From positions 248,001 through 312,000 of the forward strand of contig JAGTJL010000002.1 of assembly GCA_020746875.1 (NCBI GenBank): a stretch of 64,000 nt of DNA. Direction: 5' to 3'. Of this stretch, positions 10,505 through 20,698 are shown piece by piece. The notes beneath the pieces are model-generated. The model worked only from the letters and a program-made list of their open reading frames with translations. It searched no databases and was not told the origin of the DNA. The stretch comes from Rhexocercosporidium sp. MPI-PUGE-AT-0058. Lineage: Eukaryota; Ascomycota; Leotiomycetes; Helotiales. The position numbers and the translations under genes are program-made. How positions within the stretch are numbered: position 1 is the stretch's first letter; every line of letters begins with the position of its first letter.

Positions 10505-11499
10505 TTAGCTTCGTTCTCGCTTCGTGCTCTCGAGCAAGGCAGACTCATCATCGCCCAACCAAGCCTTCAAAGTCTGGACGATGACATGTGCCAAACCAAT
10601 GCCCTCATCCCAGATATGATCATGTGTCTGATGCAAGAACCCCTTCAACACCATGACCACAGCACTGGCTCGTAGATTCTCCAATCGCGTTGCCATGCAT
10701 TCGATCTGGGTAGGATCAACTAACTCATCTCCACTGGAGCTTACCACCACGACGGACTTCACCTCCGGCCACGAAGCCAAGAAATCGTGATTCGCAGGTG
10801 ATGCACGATCCCAAGCCTTCTCATCCTCTCCAAAGGCACTAACTAAAAACTCCTGATACGCAGGATGCGAATTTTTATCTCGGAGGAGTCTCATGTCATA
10901 GATCCCCGCTACACCAACTACGATTTCCGGATTCTTGAAAGGAATGGGTGGAGAGAGCGAGAGTTGCTGTCTGATAATACTCTGGAAAGCGAGTGTTGCA
11001 CCACATGAGTGGCCGATGAGGAGGTATTTGCTTCCGAACTTGTATCTGGCTTGGAGGAAGGAGACGGCTGAGACGACGTCGTGGAGGTGGTCGGGGTGTT
11101 TGGCGTCTCGGAGTTCTGTGGACGGCGTTCCTGGTTCTTGAGGGTGATCGGCGTGCGGTGAGAGGCGGTATGAGATCGACGCGAAGGCTGTGATGTGGCT
11201 GTTGACGAGATCTTGCTCTGACGGGTGGGAGAAGAGTTGGCGGATGGTGGGTAGGAATGATTTATCTGTGATTCTGGGATCTCGCCACGCTCCTCCGTGG
11301 ATGTATCTGATGAACAGTCAGATATGGATACTTGTGTAGTACAAAGAGAGGGTACTCACATGATGTAGAGTCCTCTTTCTTGTCGGATGTTCTTGCCAAA
11401 GTGGTGATACACGCTCAACTTCTGCAACTCATGGTCTCCATAGCTGAAGTCTTCCTGTACAATGACCTTTTCTTCTCCCACTGGCTCATGAGAAGACAT
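10505..11499 (-). CDS. BNA7: Kynurenine formamidase (arylformamidase)
   Basis: Two exons (11499-11360 and 11306-10505) join across a 53-bp intron to 313 residues. The protein is an alpha/beta hydrolase with the oxyanion motif HGGAW at 50-54, directly after the intron, and the nucleophile elbow GHSCGA with Ser at about 147. The likely acid is Asp 240 in SGDELVDP and the likely base is His 275 in HQTHDHIW. These fit fungal kynurenine formamidases, which hydrolyse N-formylkynurenine to kynurenine and formate. The position beside IDO and kynureninase supports this over a generic esterase. With these two it completes the path from tryptophan to anthranilate. The start chosen is the first ATG that precedes the conserved DFSYGDHELQKLSVY block. 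Confidence 0.92.
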
Positions 11500-11987
11500 C
11501 TCAATCCACGTGATATATGATCAATGTTTGCGTTTGAGGAATATCTCATGGAGATATTGCTAGACTCGGTATAAAAACACCCTGGAGCAAAAGTTGTCAA
11601 TTGCCAATCAATGGAGGTCCAACTTCCAACAAGTTCTTAATGCCTGTATTCAATTTCGAATCCAAGCTAGATAATCAGATAGCGGCGATCAAAGGAATAT
11701 CGACGATTCCGCTTTTGGATTGCATACAGGTTGCAGAGCTGCTGACTCGCTGCCGCTGCATCGAAGGATGTTAATGTCGAAGGACCTGAGCCGAGGTGGA
11801 GAGGGCGGAAGCGGATGCGGAAGAAAATCTTTGTCGCAGGCAGTGTGGTTCGCCGCGCTGGACTAAACTTCATCAACACAGCAACACGATTCCAACGGAG
11901 CAGGGCTGGAATGGCGGCAAACAAGGAACCTCGTACTTTACTTGACCATTACCTTATCTCTGACTTTTCTGTCAAGTCGCTCAGATA
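11500..11987. other. Formamidase upstream region
   Basis: The stretch holds the promoter of the formamidase gene and ends at the left target-site TA of the transposon. No coding feature is supported. Confidence 0.4.
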
Positions 11988-12015
11988 ACCGGCTTCCCTT
12001 ACATAATCCCACCCC
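11988..12015 (+). repeat. Left terminal inverted repeat
   Basis: The 28 bp start with ACCGGCTTCC and include the shared core TTACATAATCCCACCCC. They pair with 14158-14185 with three mismatches, all at positions 5, 6 and 8 and all transitions. Confidence 0.9.
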
Positions 12016-12146
12016 GGCTACAAATCCCGCCCTAACAACATTTTGCACCTGATTTCTGAAAATAATAACTTCACGGAAAATAAAGATATATTCATGATTA
12101 TTGAAGTGAAAGATGTATTAAATCTCGCTCTATAGAATGTATTAAC

Positions 12147-14102
12147 CTAATTTTTGTGAATATATCGTGCAGGCATTTTAATCTTCCGTCCTCCTCGACT
12201 TTCACGTGACAACCACGCATCCTCCCCTATCACAACTGGAGTGCGGCAGAGATCCCCCAAAGGTAACTTGACGATTAAAGAGGGTTTTGAAGCAGGTTGC
12301 TTAGCTTTAGGTTTAGCGCGAGCTGGTGCTTTAGCTGTAGGTGCATTGGATTTCACCGGTAAAGAGCGTGACTTTGGTGTCTTTGGAAGAACTGAGTTAG
12401 CAGCTGCCAAATCCTTTGCTAATTGCTTCGCAGCTTGCCTCTATTCCTTTGCAAGTTGTTCCTCTCTCTTTTTGAGGGCATTTGCAGCTCGCTGTATCTT
12501 GCGTTGCTCTTTAGCTTCGTCTTTAAGCTGTTGTAGCCTCTCTTTTTTAGCTTGAAACTCTACTGCCTTAGCAATAGCATTTGCCTCCCAACACATAACT
12601 CTAGTATCTTTTTCCCCATATAAATTAAGCTTCTTTCCTTTCTTACGCTTCTTTTGCTCTAAAACAAGTGCTTCGCGGAGGCCATGGTTCTTATGGATAA
12701 TAATAGACTTTTCAGCGGCGAGGATCTGAAGTGCTTTGGATGCTCGTTCCGCACGCTCTTTTGACGGGGACTGCTGGAACCGGATTGTGAATTTGCGAAT
12801 CGCCTTTGCTGTAAGAGGTGTCCTTTCTATCGCAAAAGGTGTTTTTAGGTGAGGAACAGGCTTTCGGATCTTTGCTAAGATGACTTCCTTGTCGATAGGC
12901 CAGATGCCGGGTTTTGCAAAAGCATGGATAATGTTATCCTTAGTGAAAGCAGCTTCCTAAGCAGTCTTAAAGAACCTATAAAAGAATCTTTTAGACATTT
13001 GGACATATCCTAAACCTTTCGACATGAGTTTGTTGACCTCCTGAGAGTAGAATGTTGCCAGGGGCTGGAATAAGCCGACATCTAAGGGCTGAAGCCGGTG
13101 AGTTGTATGAGGGGGAAGCACTAAAAGGATGATTCTATGCGTCTTAGCCCAACGAATAAACGCTATATTAACATGACTAGAATGCCCATTAAGCAGCAAA
13201 AGACGATGTTCCCGCGGCGAGGAAGGTTTAGTATGGGGTTTAAAGACTTCCTGCAGCCACTTTATTCCCATGGCTATAGAACTCTACCTATTGTCGGAAA
13301 TAGAAAAGTAACACTTGTCTCTAGGCTTTACATCTTGCACCCACGTGTCTTGCAACTCTTTGGAATCGCCTCTGTATATTAGAAGTGGAGGAATCCATTT
13401 GCCAATAGTAGAGACGCATGTAAGACAACTGACAAACTCTCGACTCCCGTCCTGCTTTGCCTTTGTAACTCGTCCTGATTTGTATGCCTCTAAGGTTATG
13501 ATTCTCTTTACAGAAGAGCAATAACCCATTATAAACCCCTTCTCATCGAAATTCCAGATATTTTCGGGTTTAATCGAATACTTAATAATAACGTTTAGTA
13601 ACTGTAATTTGTACACATATAATTAGCTAAGAACTCAATTAAAAGACAGAAATAAAAGCACGGGATAATATACCAGCTGGAAAAAGACGATAAACATTGG
13701 AATATACTCGGCAGAGAATCGTAAGTTGTCAATATTCCGAAGGTAAGCACTTTTCAACTTCGTCTTATGGCGACGGACGAAAGTCCCGGTCTAATTCTTG
13801 CCTATAGCACTCCCACGAATCTCCTCTGCTAAACTCTTTATAATAGAACTAGTCGGAGGTAGTCCACGGTCTGTTAGATAATTGATTCGATCGATCAAGA
13901 CCTTTTCTTGCGCGTGGGTAAGAGCTTGCTTCCAAAAAGCGGTGACATCCTTACGGGAGCGAGTCAGGCCACGGATCCTCTTGGAAATCGCTGTTCGATC
14001 ACATTTAAATTTAGCTGCCGCAGCAGAATAATCTGCGACTTCTCCGCTTTGAATTGCAGCAACTGCGGCGGAAATCGCTGCTGATTTGTCTGCTCTAGCC
14101 AT
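12147..14102 (-). pseudogene. Pogo/Fot1 transposase, inactivated by in-frame nonsense changes
   Basis: Reading from 14102, the frame runs through a psq/CENP-B-type DNA-binding region, a probable 72-bp intron (13673-13602), the DDE_1 core (IWNFDEKGFIMG, LLLLNGHSSHV, HRLQPLDVGLF) and a Lys/Glu-rich coiled tail to about 12147. There is no frameshift. Four internal TAG stops interrupt it, at about 13791, 13284, 12957 and 12436. Three replace Trp codons judging from the sequence around them; the fourth is a probable Gln. The second catalytic Asp of the DDE triad reads as Asn (AAT). All five changes are transitions that fit CpA to TpA on one strand or the other, the preferred RIP context. The product could not transpose. 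Gene start and intron are inferred from the family. Confidence 0.88.
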
Positions 14103-14157
14103 GATTTAGTGGAGTATATGGGGGGGTGGATCGTGAATTTAGACGGGATTATTAAGA

Positions 14158-14185
14158 GGGGTGGGATTATGTAAGGGGAATCGGT
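14158..14185 (-). repeat. Right terminal inverted repeat
   Basis: Read on the minus strand it begins ACCGATTCCC and shares the TTACATAATCCCACCCC core with the left end. It abuts the TA at 14186. Confidence 0.9.
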
Positions 14186-15405
14186 TAGAGACGTCAGTGC
14201 GCAGGCGTCATCCTCAGTTTGCTAGCTGTCCTCTTATCTCCCTTGCTTCATGGGTGCTTCTCCGCCCATCACTCCCTCCCTCCCTTTCATTAATTTCCAA
14301 GCAGATTGGTCTGCCGCTGGGCTTCGGCGGCCTTTGTCGGGAGGAATTGGTAATGCTAATGTGTCCAACCAATTGGGCAACATAAATCATGCCTCAAAAC
14401 TGGCCAGTACTAGAAACAACGTTCGTCGAAGGGGGGCACACGATCCATCCACGAGATGGCCCACGCCCTGCCGAAACGGATACTTAGAAGAGAGTTGATT
14501 ACCACAAACTGCTTTGTTAGCAGCATGGCTACGGAGTGTGCATACCCGGCAGGAGAACATGCTGTGGGCAATGAGGCTGCTAGGGCAGCTGAACAGTCCA
14601 TAGATCCATTCGAACCGACATGCATGTAAAAGTGTTGGAAGTGGCAGTCATGGGGCGATACAGCATTGTTATCTTGCTAGTCACGTAAGGTAATTGGACG
14701 TTGGGCGCCGCATGATCATATTCGAGATGGGCAATGGAGGAAGTACTGAAGGAATTGAATGCGGAGCGGCAGATGCGCCATATGGCTGGGAAGGAGGACT
14801 GTATGAAGGGCATTTTCTGGGGAATTGTTACTGCTCTCCCTTACGTCTGGTATCCCTGCTTCTGCCGCTGTCAAGAAGTTGTTACTATCAAGAACTAGCA
14901 ATTCTGTCGGAAATGATGTGTCTTCAAGCCAGGGGAAGTGCAGTGAGGATTCATGAGTACGATGCTTTGATCTCTCTTCTCATATTCATAGGCTATACTA
15001 AGGTAATCTTACAGGTAGGTGTAGTGCCTTGAAGAGCAATGAGAGGTAAGAACATAGCATGTCCAAGAGAAACTAACTGGGAGACACAGATTTTAAACGT
15101 AATTTTACTAATGAAAGATATACGCTTTGACTCCGCAGTTGCTCTATTTGATCACCAGATATCGTGAAATACTCTCCTCTCGATACTTACGTATTACTCC
15201 ATGTGATATGAGAACTGCAGATCCTGCATTTCAAAGTGGAGGTCATCGCTGAATTCCGAATTTGACCCGGATACGGCTTAGCCCGGGTCCGACGACGACA
15301 ATCCCAACCCTGATCAAAAGTCCCGCCCAGAAGAAACGCAATGCAAAACAAAAACATGATGTCCAGCATGCAGCTAGTCATCTAAATATCCAATTACGAA
15401 TAACA
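14186..15405. other. Intergenic upstream of Zn2Cys6 gene
   Basis: About 1.2 kb lies between the transposon and the regulator. Open frames here are short, overlapping on both strands and featureless. I see no further transposon ends. Confidence 0.4.
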
Positions 15406-17691
15406 ATGTCCTCAGAACGTCCAGCAAAACGGATCCGACAAGCATGTGAACCGTGCCGGTATGTACATCTGATGATCCGCATGGTTCCGTGCTACAGTGC
15501 AGGAGCACAAAGCTGACCGCGACAGGCGCAAGAAGTCACGATGTCCGGGTGAAAAGCCCGTCTGCTCGCACTGCGCCCGATTACACCAGAACTGTTACTA
15601 TGCCGATGAGCGTCCTGAAAATGATCGCACGAGCATCACCCCTTCTCCTCAGGTTGGCCCAATTGGGCCGACGCGCTCAGCGGCTGGGGATGGGAGAGTT
15701 GTATGTATTCTGAAGTGTCGTAAATGCACTATTGACGAGGATTAGGAGGATCGATTACGATTTCTAGAGAATCAGCTCTCGGAAGTGCTTGCGAACCAAG
15801 CTTCCATGAGTAGGGGTACTTCGATTCAGCTACCATCCTCCCCCAGTAGAGCGATTCCTCCTAGTTTGCCAAGTTCGAGATCTTCTGAGACGTCAGTTTT
15901 TTGTGTTACCTAGAATTCAGAATCTGATCATTACAGAAATTTACCCACCTGGGATATCATCCAAAGGGCTGCTGAAACATATCTTCAATATTGCGACTGC
16001 CAGCCCCTTCCTCTCTTTCAACGGACGAATTTTATCCAGACTTTGAAATACCGCCAACCAGAAATTCTGTTTACGATTCTCGCCGTAGCGTCAAGATTTA
16101 TAGAGAATCAGCAGCCTCGAACCAACCTTACGAAGCCCACTAACAGATTTGTTGAAGCTGCTAGAACAATCATATCAAAGCAAGTCTTTGAAGGAGCTGT
16201 GGAGCTATCAACGATTCAGGCCTTGTGTCTATTGACCATCATCGATTTTACAGGTATGTTTTGCGTCTATCCGATATTTCTAGCTGACATCAACAGATGG
16301 TCACACGAGACGAGCCAGCATTCATTGCAGTCTGGCCATGAGTCTAGCACACAATGCCGGGCTAGCATCTGAGTGTAATCTCGTCCTACCAGATCAGGAG
16401 AGAGAAGAGCGTCGGCGATGCTTCTGGAGCTTGTTCCTTGTCAAGCGACTCCACGGAGCAGATTTCATGGTCCTCGATTTTTCGGCTGAGGATAATTTTC
16501 CGTGGTACCCCGAGACAACAGGCGAGCCGCTTTCTCCAAGGCAAGAATCGAATCTTGCTCGAACAGACGAGCAAGGTCCAGGCAATGGCATCGTAGCATA
16601 CGCTATCCAATTGAGCGAGGTCTGGTTCAAGATCACTCGATATGCTCGTCGGCGGGGCAAGCCAAGCAGCTTACCACCTTGGTCTTCACAGTCTGAGTAT
16701 GCCACGATCTTGGCACACCAGATGGACTTTGAGACTCGGATGCCATATTTGCATCGCTTTGAGCCAGCGAAGTTCTCGCAAAGATCTGTGGAGCATCTGA
16801 ACTCGAATCGAGATTATTGGGGACCTTGGCTTTTCATTCAGTTCCTCTACCACACCAATCTATGTCTACTCAACCATCCTTTGCTTCTTTCACTCCGACT
16901 ACGTAACTTCAAATGTGTCATCCCAGAGATATTTCTGCAACATACCTCTGATCTCATATCATCACATGCCTCTTGGATCATCAATTTTATTGAGATGCTA
17001 GAGGCCAAGCCGTTCAAAGTCACAGATCCATTCCTCGGTCACTGCGTGGCGATTATCGCTACAATTTACCTACAAGAGAGCTTTGTGGATGACCCAGGGA
17101 CTAGAAGAGAGAAGCAAGACAATTTCGACAAATGCTTGAAGTTCATCCGTGGATTCGGCGAGCAGTGGCCTCATCTAGGCCGAATCGTAAGTCCTCACTC
17201 CTATCAGTCACAAGGACTTCGGCTGACATGGCCAGGCAAACAAACTTCAAAGACTAGCCGAAACAGTCTCTTCAACATATGTTGCCAGTGAAGAGTCCAC
17301 TCGTCAGAACCGCAAACTCTTAATAGATCTCGGCCAGTTCTTCGAGGTTCTAGAATACTCATCCTCAAGCGAAGTCCACGGCTCAGCACGCCTACTCTTT
17401 GGCACCTCACTACACACCAGCTTCAGCGGATCGAGAACAGAGATGGCACAAACATCAGTCTTACCCCAACCAACACGGGTTGAGCGACAGGAATTCGGGA
17501 ACTTGACGCCGAATATGACTCTCGATAGTTCTATTCCCGGTACTGCCAACTTACCGGTGTCGGCTGCTTCGGTGCCGTTGACTTATTCGGATGATGAGTT
17601 GGCTGTTCTGGCGGAGAGTTTCTTTCATCAGAGGAACGAGTTTGATGGGAATGCGAATTGGTGGAATACCATGAGCATGGATGGAACATGA
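15406..17691 (+). CDS. Zn2Cys6 transcription factor with fungal-specific TF domain
   Basis: Six exons (15406-15458, 15526-15700, 15746-15891, 15937-16253, 16297-17186, 17236-17691) join to 678 residues. The first intron lies inside the zinc cluster; its acceptor at 15525 restores C14-X2-C17-X6-C24-X6-C31-X2-C34-X6-C41, a complete GAL4-type binuclear cluster. A short coiled dimerisation segment (DRLRFLENQLSEVL) follows. The middle region (about 130-530) is the PF04082-type regulatory domain, with LCLLTIIDF, a helix with RRASIHCSLAMSLAHNAGL and the ERRRCFWSLFLVKRL block. It is the closest regulator gene to the kynurenine-pathway genes, but a transposon lies between. Regulation of that group is possible and untested. 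All six joins keep frame. Confidence 0.9.
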
Positions 17692-18378
17692 GAATGAATC
17701 GGTTGAGGTTTAACATTACACTTCAAGCGATATGACGTGGTCCTCTAAAGTTGGTATGAGGTGGCTTCAAGAGATAAAGAGGTCATGCGAATGATCAAAC
17801 CCTCTGCAGTTGAGACGACAACACAAGTTGCGACTGGCCATTTTCGCTTGCACGCCGAGTAAGCAAATACTATAAACTTCAAACGATGTTTCGCGCATGG
17901 GCACCCGATTCAGCTAGTCCTCCATCGTCCGAAGTTCGAAAGATTCCAATAATCAGAAAAGCATCACCCGAATTGATGCACAAACATTCATGCCCCAGAT
18001 CTCCAGCAATGCCTGTCTCAGATCGCAGCTTAGCACTTCTTGTTTACCTTTCGCCCATTATTGTGATCGGTTGAAACGGATGGCGGATATGCAACGAGTT
18101 GGGAAAGTCAACATGCAATATGCCATCCCACATTTAAATTGTAAGTTGCGAGTCGAGCGCATATGCCTCCATTCAGAGTTAGGTTTCGTTCATGCGTGTA
18201 CGCTTCGTCTGGTATATAATTCCCTTCATCTCCTCTTCGAGATATCCTGCGGTCAAGTCACTCTTTACATACTTCAAATTTTAGAACAGTCAACACTCTC
18301 TTGCTCTACCTTTCATCTTTTCATAATCTCGGGATCTTAACACACATGCCAATACACCCCACAACGCCAACAACGAAC
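17692..18378. promoter_or_regulatory. Upstream region of LPMO-like gene, with TATA motif
   Basis: A clear TATATAA at 18213-18219 lies about 160 bp before the ATG at 18379 and could set its transcription start. The rest shows no coding feature. Confidence 0.45.
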
Positions 18379-18813
18379 ATGCGTCTTCAAATTCTCTCCT
18401 CACTAACCTTCCTCATCCTCACCCACAGTCACAGCATCGTTACCTCTCCACTAACCCGCGTCGTTGGCGCCGCCATGAAAGCCGTGTGCGGCGAACAAGT
18501 TTTCAATAATCTAAAGTCCAACGCCTACGGCCCCATCGAACAACTACAACAAATTGGATCTTCTCAAAAGGATTTCGACCCTGCGGCATGTGATGTCATT
18601 CATGCTGTGCAAGGGTCTACAATTCGAGGACAACACCAACAACGTGCAGCAGTATACCGCGGGGAATTGCCGAAGAATCAGACGGAGTTCGAGGTCACGA
18701 TGCCAGATGTTAAGGCGCAATGTGGAATGGCTGGGCAGTGTGTTATGCAGTGGTGGTGGGATTCGAAGGAGGCTAAGCAGACATATATGAGCTGTGTTGA
18801 TTTCACAATGTGA
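18379..18813 (+). CDS. Secreted LPMO-like (chitin-binding type 4-like) protein, frame-disturbed
   Basis: An open frame of 144 residues begins with a signal peptide ending near THS. Cleavage would expose an N-terminal His, as in copper LPMO-like proteins. The pattern H..P..R..G.A....CGEQVF after it matches a fungal secreted LPMO-like family that I recognise, and so do the end motifs NQTEFEVTMPD, CGMAGQCVMQWWWD and SCVDF. The middle does not fit: between 18602 and 18664 the conserved family segment (MLCKGLQFEDNTNNV, then YTAG) is read in the +1 frame. Just after it a block of roughly 40 residues usual in the family is missing. The two frame changes cancel, leaving the ends in register and the frame open. 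It is either a recently decayed gene or a remodelled short protein; catalysis is doubtful. An upstream in-frame ATG at 18346 would spoil the signal peptide. Confidence 0.65.
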   Translation: MRLQILSSLTFLILTHSHSIVTSPLTRVVGAAMKAVCGEQVFNNLKSNAYGPIEQLQQIGSSQKDFDPAACDVIHAVQGSTIRGQHQQRAAVYRGELPKNQTEFEVTMPDVKAQCGMAGQCVMQWWWDSKEAKQTYMSCVDFTM

Positions 18814-18908
18814 GGTGGGCAGGTGGTTACTTGGTGATCGATGTCCTGCAGGTTGAACATTTCCGGGTCAAGCTCTCTTCACTACATTCACTTGTGTATA
18901 ATGCGTAC

Positions 18909-19332
18909 TTATTTGTCTCTTTCGCAGTTCTCATACAGTTTAGTAATTGTCATAGTATTCTGCTTAGCAACCACAGTGTCCTTTTCTTGGATGGCGATTT
19001 CCACAGCTTTCAGCTTTTCTTGAAGATCGGTTATCTCTTTCTTGGCACTGGATATGTTCTTGGACCATTTCTCCAGCGATTATAAAGAATCGCAAGTACA
19101 CCCCGCAAACCCATTTGGAACGTTCTTACATCGGGTACAGCTTTCTGGAGACTACCTGCAATATCACTAACATCCGATAAACTCTCTCTAGGGGCTCAGA
19201 CATGGTTTTATCGCTCTTGCCGGCATAGCTATCCTCAGTATTGATAACTGCAAGTCCAGAATTCAACTCTGCCTCTACGAAGCCAAATACGGCTGGTACT
19301 GCAGAGAATCCCACAAATGCGGCGATCCACAT
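18909..19332 (-). pseudogene. Coiled-coil gene remnant
   Basis: On the minus strand, three successive frames each look protein-like. One starts at the ATG at 19332 with a hydrophobic segment and a following MSEPLE. The next reads LSDVSDIAGSLQKAVPDV. The last reads KWSKNISSAKKEITDLQEK and on into a heptad-like, Glu/Lys-rich coil ending at TAA 18909-18911. No pair of GT..AG sites joins all three convincingly. I read it as a decayed or fragmentary gene of the type with a membrane-like N-terminus and coiled coil. The family is not recognised. Confidence 0.3.
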
Positions 19333-20698
19333 TTCTACGTCTCACTTCCCGTCCTCTCCTCTCCCTAAGCTCCTAGCTAACAAAAATCCCAAACCTTATA
19401 TCTCCTGTCTACTTATCTACTGAATTTGATAACAACATCCTCAGTGCGGCACATACAACAATCCCAAGGCCGGTCACATCCCGTAAGGGATGCGAGTGTT
19501 GGGCTGCAAAGACGACACTTATCGTTTAGCGGGAAAGAGAAGGACTACAGAGTGCCGATGTTGCAATAAGTCAGTGTTATGCTCGGGAATACTGCAGGGT
19601 AGGGATGGAAATTAGGTTGGGTGTACAGTACATGCTTTCTTGGTGGTAGAGATGTCGACATGTCGCGCTGACTTGCAGTTTCTGTTTTTTTCTTCTTGAA
19701 TTGACTTCCTACTCCTGCCATTTATATGCACATGTCTTATTATCTATTCATCTATCTACATGTACACATACTTTCCATTCCTTTTTCGTTCCTCCTCTTC
19801 CGCCATTTCCTTCCTCGCCTCCTCCAGCCGCCTACCTTGACTCCAGGCTCCCTTCTTGTAAGCAGGTAGCTTTCTATCGCCCGGCTGTTCTCTCGCGCGT
19901 CTCTCTTTCCAACTTGCTAGTCTGCAGCCGTCAAGGAAGCGATCGAATGGCCTCCAAGAGCATGCTATTTCACTAGCATGCATAGTAGCGGCAGCCTTTA
20001 GTCGATTGAGCGCGGAGCATGGGATAGTTCATCAAATACCCATCAGGCAAACTTCCCGAATTCGAGAGCTACTCGCCAAGCAGGGTCCCCATCAAACAAT
20101 TAGATTCTGGCCCAAACTCATAGGCCTCGTTAGTGGGAATTGCCACCTCTCTCGCTCTCCCTTGTCCTTTCCGCGAGCTTGTCAGACTAATACCTTTATT
20201 CCAAAGCCTCCAAGCAGCCAACTAGAGTATCTCAGCACCGAGAACTGTGGCTTTGTGCGAAAGGCAGGAAGGTAATCAGCGCAACCTGATGACTCGTATT
20301 TTCTTCAAAATCGAAGCAAGTTGGACCGGTGGCACTTGAAGCAGTCTGCTGCCGGACGAAACGAGCACAGCATATGACATGTCAACAAGTACTCGTCAAA
20401 ATCAGGACAGTTGGCTGGTCTCGGGAGCTGCTCGTGGAAAGGACTTTCCGTCGTCGCCTTCTCAAGCTATCATCTGCCTCTAAACCTGGAGGCAGGACCT
20501 GCGCTTCCTTTCAAGTGACCGTAGCCGATAGAGCGAGCAGGCGATGACCATGTGGTATGGTCGTCCAAAACTTTAAAGTTGCTATCTGAACCATCTTTCA
20601 AGATCCGAAACACGTGCAAAGCGTAGAGAGAATTCTACCTCGCTTTAGGATAGACGTCTGCATATAGCCAAGACCCAGATCATTCACCGAGGCGCATC
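19333..20698. other. Intergenic, no gene recognised
   Basis: No open frame here has a domain or convincing exon structure. The right end lies just past the stop codon of the large Zn2Cys6 gene, so part of it is that gene's 3' region. Confidence 0.4.

Larger units (their letters stand above)
11988..14185. mobile_element. Complete but inactivated pogo/Fot1-type DNA transposon
   Basis: A 2198-bp element is flanked on each side by TA (11986-11987 and 14186-14187), the target-site duplication of the Tc1/mariner superfamily. Inverted ends beginning ACCG match at 25 of 28 positions, and similarity continues loosely to about 45 bp. Inside lies one minus-strand transposase with pogo/Fot1 layout: N-terminal helix-turn-helix DNA-binding part, DDE_1 catalytic core and a basic coiled C-terminus. 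The element is intact in structure but the transposase is dead (see the pseudogene entry). It separates the kynurenine-pathway genes from the Zn2Cys6 regulator. Confidence 0.92.

Noticed and set aside
14694..15032. 112-codon plus-strand frame
   Set aside because: An overlapping opposite-strand frame is equally open and neither has a domain or exon logic.
20329..20547. 72-codon plus-strand frame downstream of the large Zn2Cys6 gene
   Set aside because: Arg-rich composition from chance GC content; no homology or context.
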